A stretch of 64,000 nt of DNA, from NCBI RefSeq assembly GCF_000315915.1, contig NC_020185.1, positions 2,046,001 through 2,110,000 of the forward strand, read 5' to 3'. The notes beneath the pieces were generated by a model that was not told where the DNA came from, did not search any database, and worked only from the letters and a program-made list of their open reading frames with translations. This document shows, in pieces, positions 32,688-43,017 of the stretch. Within the stretch, counting starts at the first letter, position 1. The number at the start of each line of letters is the position of its first letter. The stretch is from Henningerozyma blattae CBS 6284. Lineage: Eukaryota; Ascomycota; Saccharomycetes; Saccharomycetales; Saccharomycetaceae. A program made the translations under genes and the position numbers.

Positions 32688-34389
32688 TAAAGTTAAGTAG
32701 CAGTGCAAAGCAGAAGCGCAAAGCAGAAGCAAAACCTGTAGATATATTTGGTAGTATTAGGAAGTACACCGATAGATCTCGCCCCTCATACATTCCGGAT
32801 TGAAACACCAGTATCTGTATCTAATGTTGGTCCGGAAAAACGTTGCATTCTGGGAGATTGTGATTCCCATACTAATACATCCATCGATGACAATGTGTTA
32901 TTTATTCCCTTATTCTGCTAAAACTGCGAACCAAAAGGGAAAATCTCTTACAAAGGGAAAACCTCTTACAAAGGAATATCGTACTGTATCATCTCAGCCC
33001 CAGAAAAGAAACGTAATAGGAAAGCACAAAAAAAGACACACCAAAAGAAATCCACAATGCCCTTCGCATCTTGCGACTAATTGGGACACCCTATTACCTA
33101 AACTCATCACTCCCAACCAGGAAACTACGTAATATTAGTGCTGTTTCCAGAACAAATCATTCCCAATCAATACATGCCACTAGCAAAACCGCAGACAGCT
33201 TCTTTCTTTTTCGTTGCTTTGCTCGCCGGACTCTTCGCCCGATGTCCGCTTATAGAAACACGAATGGAAATAGACACGGAGATGAATACCGTAACCGATA
33301 CGGTAATAAAGACGGGCCCGGAGAATCTCCCCAGAATCGACGCAGCCACAATGCCTGCAGCACCGACTCTGCGTTGCTCCGAAAGGGTCCTACAGCCCAG
33401 ACCACCCCGCAGAACACCCTGCCAACTCACGGTGTCTCACCAGCACGTGGCCAGATCCGGTGCAGAGTATTACGAGGCGAGCCACACACAACCACACATG
33501 TGCCTGCGGATGCCTCTAAGCCCCGTCGACCCAGCCCCAGAAAATGACGTGGGCCCTGACGCCACCCTGCACGCCTGCGCCGCGTTCTGTGCCCCAATCC
33601 CGCTCGAGTTCCGCCGCGCACTGCGCCTGGCTCTGGGCAGGACGTCCCGATCGGGCAACCACCCCCGGCGCTGCGCGTTTTCTCTGCGTGCACGACGCAT
33701 TACGCAATGCACGGACGGAGGAACGTCTCCAAGCAATATCCATCAGTATAAATAGTCTGAAGTAGACGCTGCGACGTGGCCGGCGTGGAGATCCAAGCAC
33801 CGATTCTCGTTTGTTTAATCTTTCTTATCGTCCCCCCATTTTTCATTACCCGCACTTAACTCTCCTTGTATCTTTGCTTTTTCTCATTTTCTCATTTGGC
33901 TCATTTCTAATTGCCTATTGCTAGTTGCCCATTTTTCCAATTTACTCATTTTCCCAGTTTTCCCAGTTTTCCCAGTTTTCCCAGTTTTCCAATACAAACA
34001 AGTCTACAAGGCCTTTTTCCAACTTATCCCTCCACACATTCCACTATTAAATTAAAACTGGTTTTTTTCTTTCTATTTGCCTTTTAACCCAAGTAAAAAA
34101 GAAACGAGACCAATAAAAGAGAGAGAGAGACAAACAGAGAGACCAACTAAAATAAAATAAGATAAAAGAAAGAAAATAAAAACATAGTATTAAAGGTTAT
34201 TAACTACTTTTTTTTTCATTTATTTTTTTCGTTGACGTATTTGCTTGTTCAGTTATATAAATATAAGCTCATTGAAAATCACTAGATCACCAGACTTTCC
34301 CCTCATTGTTTTTCTAATACCCACCCCCCTTTCAGGCAACGTTGATCAAAATCAATCCCAGCACAAAATAAAATAGAATAAAATATAAA
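32615..34389. other. Synteny-break intergenic region with GC-rich island and RIM101 leader
   Basis: 1.8 kb between NIT3 and RIM101. In order: the 11-bp minisatellite, mixed sequence to about 33130, a markedly GC-rich island (about 33190-33790), and a pyrimidine-rich AT-richer stretch up to the RIM101 ATG. A TATA-like TATAAATA occurs near 33749-33756. The GC-rich part is open in several frames on both strands at once, which reflects scarcity of stop codons rather than genes. If the TATA is used, the RIM101 mRNA would have a leader of some 600 nt. Confidence 0.6.
33951..33986 (+). repeat. 9-bp tandem repeat TTCCCAGTT, four units
   Basis: Four exact 9-bp units in the pyrimidine-rich region about 400 bp upstream of the RIM101 ATG. 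Confidence 0.95.
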
Positions 34390-36015
34390 ATGTATTTGGA
34401 CGCTATTTTGAATAAAGACCCCACAGCCACCGCCACTCAACCAGCTAATGTGTCGCCTACAAGCATCGATTTCATGACTCAACAGCATGAACAACAGTTT
34501 GGGTTTGCCAATACCAGTGCTGCTTCGTCATCACCAGCAACCCCTCCCACTCCGAATAATGGCCTGTTTTCCGGTTCCAATACATCTTCCCCAACCTCTT
34601 CTTCATCGTCATCTCCTGGTGACACTGCTGCTAATGCCACTACCACAATCCCTACAACCACCTCAGCACCTGTTCAAGCCAAGAAAATAAATAAACCCAA
34701 GACAGGCACAATCTCTATCGTATCGCCAAACCCAACCATCTTACCTTGCAAATGGAAGGGATGCACTCAAGTGTTCCATCAAGCAGATCTATTATACTTA
34801 CACTTGTGTCAAGACCATATCGGTAGGAAATGCCAAAAAAATTTACAATTGAATTGTCAATGGGATAATTGTCAGACGAAAACAGAAAAAAGGGACCATA
34901 TCACATCTCATCTAAGAGTCCATATCCCTTTGAAACCATTCAATTGTTCCAATTGTAATAAGAAATTCAAAAGACCTCAGGATTTGAAGAAACATTTGAA
35001 AATTCACATCACTGGTAACGATTTGATTAAAAAGAAAAGAGGTCCCAAGATCGGGTCCAAGAAGAAATCGCGTTCTATTGCCACTCATTCCACCACTACG
35101 CTTCCCGACACTCAAAACCCAATTTATACTCCACAATTATCAAGCACAATTAGAAGTTTATTACCCATCCAACATTCCTCTTCTCCAACTTTACTAAACA
35201 ATAACCAAAGCGTCTCACCAATCCCCACTCCATATTCAAACCTCAACACCTTGAACTATTTCAATAAACTATCTCAAAATATGTCGATTCAAAATTTACA
35301 ATTACAAAATAATTTACAATACCAGCCACCACCACCACAACAACAACAGGTGCCATACAATTTCCCCATGCAACATTCTAATTCCAATTCCACTACAAAT
35401 TCTCCTCCCATGCATATAATAGATCATTCAAATTTAATAAACCCTTATCCAACTGTTAATACTCTTCATAATTCCACTCGTACTCCCACACCACCAACCG
35501 CTACTACAACTCAATTACCACCTCTATTCAACAACAACACTCAAACTGCTACCAATACTACTAATAATAAACACTTTTTAACTACTGCCATATTACCACC
35601 ACCTACAAATTCATTATTAACACCAAGATATAATATTCAACAACCGTACTCGTATACGTCTCCAACTGTAATTCAACCAACTACTACTCAATATTTCAGC
35701 ACAACTCAAAAGAGTGGTTTGAATACGAAAACTCAAACCCCGGACTTAATCGATCAACAGATTAAATCTTTATCTCTTTCAGATGATGAAGATGAAGATG
35801 CTATTGATGAGCACAAAGAAGATGATAACGACGACGACGAAACTATGACTTTCTTGCAAGATTTCACATACGTCAATGTCATTAAAGATTACATCTTTTG
35901 CTCTTTGTTAGAAGAAGAATATCAAGATTTACAAGAAGAGGCTCAATTTCCAAGGGCAAAGAACTCATCCACTATAAAGATCTCTTTACCTTCTTATCCA
36001 AAAGTACTAATTTAA
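34390..36015 (+). CDS. RIM101: Rim101/PacC-type three-zinc-finger transcription factor
   Basis: This 541-residue protein has the PacC/Rim101 finger set: C120/C125/H138/H143 ([19 protein letters not shown]), C156/C161/H174/H178 ([19 protein letters not shown]) and C186/C189/H202/H206 ([21 protein letters not shown]). The VPLKPF-like linker is present and a basic [16 protein letters not shown] stretch follows. Rim101 is a mostly repressing regulator of alkaline-pH response, cell-wall and sporulation genes, activated by C-terminal proteolysis through the ESCRT-linked Rim pathway. The flanks are Ser/Thr/Asn/Gln-rich. An acidic segment (about 470-490) and a C-terminal [15 protein letters not shown] region lie where the inhibitory tail is expected. 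It is somewhat shorter than S. cerevisiae Rim101 (625). A paralog elsewhere in the genome cannot be excluded. Confidence 0.85.
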   Translation: MYLDAILNKDPTATATQPANVSPTSIDFMTQQHEQQFGFANTSAASSSPATPPTPNNGLFSGSNTSSPTSSSSSSPGDTAANATTTIPTTTSAPVQAKKINKPKTGTISIVSPNPTILPCKWKGCTQVFHQADLLYLHLCQDHIGRKCQKNLQLNCQWDNCQTKTEKRDHITSHLRVHIPLKPFNCSNCNKKFKRPQDLKKHLKIHITGNDLIKKKRGPKIGSKKKSRSIATHSTTTLPDTQNPIYTPQLSSTIRSLLPIQHSSSPTLLNNNQSVSPIPTPYSNLNTLNYFNKLSQNMSIQNLQLQNNLQYQPPPPQQQQVPYNFPMQHSNSNSTTNSPPMHIIDHSNLINPYPTVNTLHNSTRTPTPPTATTTQLPPLFNNNTQTATNTTNNKHFLTTAILPPPTNSLLTPRYNIQQPYSYTSPTVIQPTTTQYFSTTQKSGLNTKTQTPDLIDQQIKSLSLSDDEDEDAIDEHKEDDNDDDETMTFLQDFTYVNVIKDYIFCSLLEEEYQDLQEEAQFPRAKNSSTIKISLPSYPKVLI

Positions 36016-36469
36016 CACACTTTGATAAAGTATTATTTTTCGATACATCTTCTTCCCCCACATCTCAAAAAAAAAATTTTTTTTCTTTATTAACATTCAT
36101 TCCCATTTTATTTTTTATTCTGCTTTTGCTCTTTTTTTTATCTGTTAGCTTTTTTATTATTATTATATATATTTTTTTTATTGGATTTTTCTGTCTTTAC
36201 TTTTACTTAACATCTTTCATTTTCACTTACATTTACAATTACATTTACATTTACATTTACATTTACATTACATTTACATTTTAGTATTTATATATATATT
36301 ATTAATTTTTTTTTTATAATTTTATAGTCTTTGTTTTTTTTTAAAAACTGACTGTATTTTTCTCTAGTGATTATTATTTTGAATATCCGACGGATATACT
36401 TTCTCAATTTATATCCGACGGGTTTCTGAAAATTTTTGTTCTTCCATTTAAGAAAAAAAAAAAGAAGAA
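36016..36469. other. Intergenic: RIM101 3' flank and GRC3 promoter
   Basis: 454 bp, extremely T-rich, with an ACATTT hexanucleotide repeat (about 36228-36280) and a duplicated TATCCGACGG (36384-36393 and 36412-36421). No gene was seen. Confidence 0.65.
36228..36280 (+). repeat. (ACATTT)n hexanucleotide repeat
   Basis: About eight imperfect ACATTT units downstream of RIM101, interrupted once by ACAATT and once by a shortened unit. Confidence 0.9.
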
Positions 36470-38434
36470 ATGCAAATCTCAAGTGATGAGATGGGATTTA
36501 CATTACAAAAAAAAAAAAGCAATCACATAGACCTAGCACCACATTCAATGAGTCTACCGCAATATTATTCAAATTCAGACTCTTCTGATGATGACAATAA
36601 TTCTTCTGATCTCGAATTAATTACCACTTCACATAACCAAACTAAGAAATACGTAGATGAATATGAAGAAGAAACCATTGAACCCACAAATAAAACTTTT
36701 TTCAATCCATTGATTAATCTTAATATTTTCCACATCGATAATTCAAATTCAATCTTTGTTGGTCTTAAAAATAAACAACACCTTTATCTTTCAGGTATTT
36801 TCCAATTACAAATCATTAAAGGTGGTATCATATATAATAATATTCATTATAACGCCTCCAAAGAAGAATTTACATTTTGGCATCCTTTAAATTGTTCCAT
36901 ACCACCTTTACAATCTTCATTTTTTGCAGGTTGGAATGAAATTATTTTAAAAGATAAATCTTTTAATATGGAAAAATTAAATCATTTTGATTGTATTTTA
37001 AAAATATCAAATTCCAAGACTAAAAATTTAAATAATGCATTCAATTTATTTCCTGAATTAAAATATTTATGGAATTTAAGAGATACATTTATGAATTCTA
37101 TTTGGAATAAAAATTTTACTTTTAATATATTAAATGAAAATATTGACTCATTTCACTCGTTAATAATACCAAATAATTGGGTAACAAATATTGAAAAATT
37201 GAAAATATCTCAAAAAAATTCATTATTAGATATGAAAATTTTGATAATTGGTGCTAAAAATTCAGGAAAATCTACTTTAAATAGATTATTATTAGAAACA
37301 TTCATTAATGAGAAAGAATTTCAAGATGATATCTTATATGTAGATTTAGATCCGGGGCAACCAGAATATTCTTCACCTGATTGTATTTCAATTACCAAGA
37401 TTGATAAAAATTCTAAAATTTTTGGTCAACATTTAGCTCAATTGAATTTCAATAAATTAAAAGAAATTTATATCGGTTCATCTTCACCTCAAGATTTCCC
37501 CACAAAATATTTAAATGCCATCAATCAATTAATTTCATTTCTTAATGAAGAAAATTTTATTGGAACTTCACTTATTAACTTACCCGGTTGGATTAAAGGG
37601 TTTGGTATTAAAATTTTAAATTATATTATTCAATTATATAAACCCACTGATTTAATATTTCTTGAATCTACATCTTCAAAATCATTATATGATGAATTAG
37701 AAATACCTGAATCATTCACAAGCAATTTACGTGAAAATTATAAACCAATCATCTATAATATCCCATCTATTCTTAACATTATTGAAACAAATCAATATTC
37801 TCCAAATTCAAGTACATTAAATTTTTTTCAACAAACAAGATTCCACGCTTCACAATTAAGAACGTTTAAACTTATAGCATATTTCCATAAACAAATAGAA
37901 GAAGGTGCATATGTGGATTATGATTTCCAACCTTTAATACATTCTTCTCCAATCCAAATATCTTATGGTGAGAAAGGTATATGTGGTATTCAATTGTTAG
38001 AAGAGTTTCTAGATATTAATCCTGAAGATATTAAAAATACACTTGAAGGAACAGTAGTGGCTATCCAAAAATCTCTTGTAGATATTAAGAGCCAAGTAAA
38101 ATTTAAAGGTTCATTTCCGTTTTTAAATTCCAATAATATTGATCTACAATTTATTGCATTAGGAATAATTCATTCAATTGATGATGAAAAAAAAATCATA
38201 AATATATATATTCCTAAATCAAAATTGGAGCAACTAAATAAAAATCCTAATATACAATGGGTTTTAACAAGAGCTAAAACAGAAACTCCATTATGTGAAA
38301 TTTACCCGCCTAATAGTAATATTAGAAAACAATATAGTACTATTCCATATATATCCACAGAACGTAGGAAAAAATTCGAACATGTTTGGAAAGTTCGTAA
38401 AAATGTTATGAGAAGAGGCCATCATATGAAGTAA
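36470..38434 (+). CDS. GRC3: Grc3 polynucleotide 5'-hydroxyl kinase
   Basis: This 654-residue protein (632 in S. cerevisiae) has the P-loop GAKNSGKST at 261-269 and the Clp1/Grc3 lid and base-binding block DDILYVDLDPGQPEYSSPDCISI near 285-307. The conserved LINLPGWIKGFG follows at about 365-376. Grc3 phosphorylates RNA 5'-OH ends and partners Las1 to cut and process ITS2 of pre-rRNA in the nucleolus. The N-terminal 70 residues are acidic and Ser-rich. Codons 12-16 contain a run of 12 A at 36507-36518, a possible slippage site. In S. cerevisiae RIX7 lies between GRC3 and IRC19; here they are adjacent. Confidence 0.93.
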   Translation: MQISSDEMGFTLQKKKSNHIDLAPHSMSLPQYYSNSDSSDDDNNSSDLELITTSHNQTKKYVDEYEEETIEPTNKTFFNPLINLNIFHIDNSNSIFVGLKNKQHLYLSGIFQLQIIKGGIIYNNIHYNASKEEFTFWHPLNCSIPPLQSSFFAGWNEIILKDKSFNMEKLNHFDCILKISNSKTKNLNNAFNLFPELKYLWNLRDTFMNSIWNKNFTFNILNENIDSFHSLIIPNNWVTNIEKLKISQKNSLLDMKILIIGAKNSGKSTLNRLLLETFINEKEFQDDILYVDLDPGQPEYSSPDCISITKIDKNSKIFGQHLAQLNFNKLKEIYIGSSSPQDFPTKYLNAINQLISFLNEENFIGTSLINLPGWIKGFGIKILNYIIQLYKPTDLIFLESTSSKSLYDELEIPESFTSNLRENYKPIIYNIPSILNIIETNQYSPNSSTLNFFQQTRFHASQLRTFKLIAYFHKQIEEGAYVDYDFQPLIHSSPIQISYGEKGICGIQLLEEFLDINPEDIKNTLEGTVVAIQKSLVDIKSQVKFKGSFPFLNSNNIDLQFIALGIIHSIDDEKKIINIYIPKSKLEQLNKNPNIQWVLTRAKTETPLCEIYPPNSNIRKQYSTIPYISTERRKKFEHVWKVRKNVMRRGHHMK

Positions 38435-38569
38435 TCAATAACTCAATATTATAAAATATTTGAATACTTACTACATGATTGATACTTTTTTTTTTTTAAT
38501 AATGTTATTTTTTTTTTCTTTTTTTTTATATTTTTATTCGCGCTGATATAGTAAGTATAAAACTTTCGG

Positions 38570-38581
38570 AACCCTAACCCC
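38570..38581 (+). promoter_or_regulatory. Tbf1-type site upstream of IRC19
   Basis: AACCCTAACCCC matches the Tbf1 consensus ARCCCTAA. It lies 104 bp before the IRC19 ATG and beyond the T-rich GRC3 terminator. Confidence 0.5.
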
Positions 38582-38684
38582 ATTATTACTCAAAAAAAAC
38601 TTCATTTCTAAAATAAAGCTTATTGAAAGAGTCATATTTTCGAAGGCTATAAACCATGCCATTTACTTAATTAAAATTATTACA

Positions 38685-39362
38685 ATGTCAAAAAGAGCCT
38701 CTATAAATTGCTTAATCAAAACGAAAAATGCAATAATTAATGATGAGTATACATTTATTAAACCTCACTCGAAATACTTTCCTCTTCAAATCTCAACATA
38801 TATCGGTACGGATAAACAAAGTAATGACTCTAAATTCTTATTAATGATATTCCGTAGACTTTGTAGGCTAAAACCCTTCATATCTGATAGAAAAATGGTA
38901 AAGGACACTTATAGTCAATATATTCATTACAAATTCACAAAAGAAAATTATCAATTGAAAAGATCAAAAGTATTACCTCAACAACAATGCCGAAATCCTG
39001 ATTCACAATATTTACCATACGAATCAATATATAATTCATTGACCTTTGTGCTAAAGGCAGTGTCAGCACAACCCGAAGGAAAAGATAAAAACTTGGAACT
39101 AGCAAGAGATAATTTAATGTGTAAGCAAATCCTTAAAAATTTACTGTCCATTGAGTTTGATAAACATACAGTTGTAAAGCAATGTAGAGGTGTATCCAGG
39201 TCAGTTCCATATCAGAGCTTATATTCGAATTATGATTATTTAGTACTTGATAAAGCAAAATACAATAAAAAGTTATCAAGAGATACTTTCACCAATTCAG
39301 TTATTGGTATATTTGATAGAAATTTGATACTTTTGAATGAAATGATCGATACGAGATTATAG
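38685..39362 (+). CDS. IRC19: Irc19 (YLL033W)-like protein
   Basis: This 225-residue basic protein without obvious membrane segments or catalytic motifs has nearly the length of S. cerevisiae Irc19 (230). It sits at the same place and orientation, between GRC3 and YLL032C. It contains FRRLCRLKPFISDRKMVKDT (about 66-85), a conserved-looking YESIYNSLTFVLKA block (about 113-126) and a C-terminal IGIFDRNLILLNEMIDTRL. Irc19 (also called Rrg4) is linked by mutant phenotype to mitochondrial DNA maintenance, recombination foci and sporulation, but its molecular function is unknown. The assignment is largely positional. Confidence 0.8.
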   Translation: MSKRASINCLIKTKNAIINDEYTFIKPHSKYFPLQISTYIGTDKQSNDSKFLLMIFRRLCRLKPFISDRKMVKDTYSQYIHYKFTKENYQLKRSKVLPQQQCRNPDSQYLPYESIYNSLTFVLKAVSAQPEGKDKNLELARDNLMCKQILKNLLSIEFDKHTVVKQCRGVSRSVPYQSLYSNYDYLVLDKAKYNKKLSRDTFTNSVIGIFDRNLILLNEMIDTRL

Positions 39363-39720
39363 AATAAGCTGAACAATTAACTATTTTTTAACTATTAACT
39401 TTGGTATTTGTAGTTGTATTATTATAATTAGTAGTAGTATTATTTAGGCATTTATTAAGTTAATTAATAAAATGTGGTATTGTATGATATTTATGTATAT
39501 ATATGGTATCGATATAGTAATTTGTATTATTAGTAAAACGTGCGTTAGTTTTAGCATTAGTGTATGTATATGTATTGATATATGTAATAATTTCGTGGTA
39601 TAGACATTAGTAGCATTGGTATCATTTTTCGAACTTTTAATTGTGTAGTGGTATTATATGAGATTCTTTGGAAAAAGGGAAATTACAAATTCGATTAATA
39701 TATTTTCCCATTGACGGAGT
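39363..39720. other. Convergent 3' flanks of IRC19 and YLL032C
   Basis: 358 bp of AT-rich sequence rich in TATGTAT/TAGTA runs between converging genes. No gene was seen; it probably serves as a bidirectional terminator region. Confidence 0.6.
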
Positions 39721-42366
39721 TTAGATGTTCATATCTTGTCCTTCTTGTGGATAAGCTAAATTATAAGGGTATGTACTAAAATTTTGAGTGTTATTTTCTT
39801 CGTAACCATGATCGTACATATAACCATTATTAAATTTATTATTACTTGTTGTGTTAGTAGTATTTTCATTATTAGTATTAGTATTGTTAGAGTTTGCATG
39901 CGCAGTTGTATTATTAGAACCAGTATAAGGGTATTGGACGTTGAACTTTTTTCTGTCCATATCAACATCAACAGGAATAGAACTATTTCTCAACTGCTGA
40001 TTTGCAGGAGCAGAATTTAAATTTACCCTATTTTTGGTTGGACTATTATAATTTCTACCGTTATTGACATTATTTGACATATAGTTATTGTGCTGGTTAT
40101 TGCTATTTTGGGCGTCATGCTTATTTCTATTTAGCAAGCTAGTAGGATCATCCCCAGTCTTTTCAGGAGTGTCGGTTCTGGAAATAAAATCTTCAATATT
40201 TCTTCTTTCTTTAATAGAATTATTCTGCTTTAATAAATATTCATTCAGTAAATCAATAGATTGTCTTACATTAATATCATTATCTTTATGATAAGTTAAT
40301 CTGATTAGCTTCTCAGATACCGTAACTTCTGTATTTAGAGAATACTTTAAGGGAATAATTATTTCATTATGCCATTTTATGAAGAGTTTAGGATCATCAA
40401 TGTTTAATTTAGAACTTAAAATTAATTCTTTTTCAGAACCAAAGCAAAGGCTAATTAATTTTTGAGCAGCAACCATTGAGTTATCGTTGTTACCCCGAAT
40501 TTCTAACTCATAACCTTCTGATGGTTCTTCAGTAGGAAATAAGATATAAACATTCATATTCTTTTCAATTTGACCAATATAATCATTACCATGCTCTAAT
40601 ATAAAACGGTATTGACCAGGTGAGAATCTTAAGAATGTCTTGTACTGCGTTGAGCTATAATTTTTGGCCAATTCCTTCAATTCAAGTTTTGCCATTTCAA
40701 TACCCATTACGTTTTTGTGTGGGCATCTAATGATTACATTATCATACCTAATGTGAGAAAATTCGTTTTGAGGTAAAAAGAAACTGTTTGAAAATTGAAT
40801 AAAAACATTATGTTTTTTCATTGTTGTTTGAATGACAGAACCTCCCGCACCAATAACCGGTCTATGGTAAACTTCTGGTATAAAAAAAGAATCTTCTGAT
40901 GGTAGTTCGTCTGTAAAGCAATGAAATCCTTTTTGAAAATCTTCAAAGGAATCACTGATGACGTTTAAAAACATATTTTCGTCACCTTCATTCATTTCCA
41001 ATGATAAAAGACAACTAGAAAGTTCCATGATTCTAGTCAACTTACCATTCTTCTTACCAGAGATAAATTCTTCAAAGTCAGGATGAATTTCGAAGATAGC
41101 TCTTAGTTGCTTCATAAATGGGAAAAGCTTTTCCTTATTAAATAAATTTTTTAAATTATTTAATATATCCTCATTGGTGAATGAAGCTGATTCGCTATCA
41201 ACATAATCTCTTTTTATGTTTATACTAGTATGATCAATGCAGAAAACTAATTGATTAGGAACATCAGAGAATTGCATTAGTGAAATTTTACTTTCACTAG
41301 AAATTTTGAATAAATTAGTCAACAAATTCTTATTATCATTAAACTTAAATGTATCATTCATAATCATCTGAATTTCGACAATATTGTGAAGTACTTGGAT
41401 TGTAAATATTTTGGTGACAACATCTAAAATGGCAACAGATGGAGATTGAAATTCAATGAATGATTCGGTAACCGTAATAAAAGATTGAAATTTATTCATT
41501 AACTTCTTTATGGTTTTATCATAAAAGTTTTTGATAAATAAAAGTTTTAGTGGAGAAATATTTGAAAATCTTTGAAAAAATAAATTTTCTTTAATCTTTT
41601 GGATGTGGGTTTCTAACTTAATCTTTGCAGTTAATGTCATAGCTTTTACAGTACTTGAAAAGAAAATAGTTGGTGTTACATCAATATCATCAGGGATGTT
41701 AGAGAAGGAAGGTAAGTAAATATTGCAATGATAAGTCTTTGATAAACTTTCAATAATCGACATATTAATACCAGTACATAAAGGCAATAATGAATAGGAT
41801 TCTAATTCTAAACTTTGTACAAATCTCTCCCTCGTTTTATCTAGTATATCAAGTGATATTTGTAAATGTGGTAAACAAGCCTCTACATGTGAAATCTTAC
41901 CTAAAAGTGTAATATACAACGAATCGTCATTGTTAGCGTCATTATTTAATATATCTTTAATATATATTGGCTTTTCAGTTAAGATAATATCAACGTCAAA
42001 TTCTCTGGATAAATCATTGAATACCTTTTTTTGTTCATCGTTTAAGGATTTAAAAGTTGTTAAACTTGCTGCAATACAGATAGCATTAGTGGGTTCAATA
42101 TAACCTAATGTAGTAAAGCCAGATAAGTTAACAACACTTGGAGTATCTTTGCTTTGACAGTACTCTGTGATAGTTAGATTTTCTAAATTATCTGGAAGAG
42201 CATATATAATAGATTTTTCCTCATTAGAAGCTGATTCAGGGATATTGATATCATTATATTTCAAAATATCTTTATTAGGTGTTTTCCACAAATTAGTCGT
42301 TTTATATATGTGTGGGGCATCGAAATAAATTTTGGTTGTGAAAGGAACCGTAAATTCGATTGCCAT
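39721..42366 (-). CDS. YLL032C: KH-domain protein YLL032C
   Basis: This 881-residue protein (825 in S. cerevisiae) has a KH-type RNA-binding module containing VIGAGGSVIQTTMKKHNVFIQF near residue 503, where GAGG is the GxxG loop. Other KH-like helices are suggested around ISEKLIRLTYHK and the N-terminal half. The last about 130 residues are Asn/Thr-rich and disordered-looking. No function is firmly established for the S. cerevisiae protein. RNA binding in the cytoplasm is the reasonable inference from the KH fold. It is convergent with IRC19 and tandem with GPI13, exactly as in S. cerevisiae. Confidence 0.9.
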   Translation of the reverse strand: MAIEFTVPFTTKIYFDAPHIYKTTNLWKTPNKDILKYNDINIPESASNEEKSIIYALPDNLENLTITEYCQSKDTPSVVNLSGFTTLGYIEPTNAICIAASLTTFKSLNDEQKKVFNDLSREFDVDIILTEKPIYIKDILNNDANNDDSLYITLLGKISHVEACLPHLQISLDILDKTRERFVQSLELESYSLLPLCTGINMSIIESLSKTYHCNIYLPSFSNIPDDIDVTPTIFFSSTVKAMTLTAKIKLETHIQKIKENLFFQRFSNISPLKLLFIKNFYDKTIKKLMNKFQSFITVTESFIEFQSPSVAILDVVTKIFTIQVLHNIVEIQMIMNDTFKFNDNKNLLTNLFKISSESKISLMQFSDVPNQLVFCIDHTSINIKRDYVDSESASFTNEDILNNLKNLFNKEKLFPFMKQLRAIFEIHPDFEEFISGKKNGKLTRIMELSSCLLSLEMNEGDENMFLNVISDSFEDFQKGFHCFTDELPSEDSFFIPEVYHRPVIGAGGSVIQTTMKKHNVFIQFSNSFFLPQNEFSHIRYDNVIIRCPHKNVMGIEMAKLELKELAKNYSSTQYKTFLRFSPGQYRFILEHGNDYIGQIEKNMNVYILFPTEEPSEGYELEIRGNNDNSMVAAQKLISLCFGSEKELILSSKLNIDDPKLFIKWHNEIIIPLKYSLNTEVTVSEKLIRLTYHKDNDINVRQSIDLLNEYLLKQNNSIKERRNIEDFISRTDTPEKTGDDPTSLLNRNKHDAQNSNNQHNNYMSNNVNNGRNYNSPTKNRVNLNSAPANQQLRNSSIPVDVDMDRKKFNVQYPYTGSNNTTAHANSNNTNTNNENTTNTTSNNKFNNGYMYDHGYEENNTQNFSTYPYNLAYPQEGQDMNI

Positions 42367-43017
42367 TTTTTAGCTTATTCTGAGAGAATTCAATTCAACC
42401 TTATCAATGAAGGACTCTCCTTTTAAGTTCTATTATAGGCCTCTTTATCTTATATCAATTGAACAAACTGCTGAGATAATTGTAGTCCAGATGGGGTTTA
42501 TCTTAAGTATTTTAAAATTATTCTTGACAGGAGACTTGTATCAGAGTTTGTAAACTCTAATCCTATTTAAAATTTCTTAGAAAAGAGATGAAGAGGTTCC
42601 TTTCTGAAAGAAATAATTTTTAATGAAATGCTTTATCTTACTTGAACTGTTCATTGCCAATGACAATTTGTCTTTCTTTCTTATTTCGGAATCTTCTTCG
42701 AGTTTGTGGCATCAACTATCTGTGTTGATGCAATTGCCTATTTAGTACACTTTTTTTTCAAATCGAGAAATGCGCGAAGCGTGTTTATTCCATAATAGGA
42801 AATAATATCCATGCAAAAATATAAGAATATAAAAGTTTTACCAGATTATTGGGCGGTTAGCTAGTTCATCTAGGGTTTATTTTTGTTGGTTTAAAATTTA
42901 GACTATTGTCTATAGTCTAAGGATTTTATTAATTATTGTACAAGTTAGAAATATATACGATATCTATCTATTATTTAAATGTTTATTAGTTTTAACTATG
43001 CTCTTTTATTATTGTTA
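42367..43017. other. Intergenic: YLL032C promoter, GPI13 3' flank
   Basis: 651 bp, AT-rich, between two minus-strand genes. No gene, repeat or confident motif was recognised. Confidence 0.6.

Noticed and set aside
33071..33800. Many overlapping open frames of 70-205 codons on both strands
   Set aside because: They all lie in the GC-rich island and are open in several frames at once, with random-looking composition and no recognisable domain. Lack of stop codons is explained by base composition.
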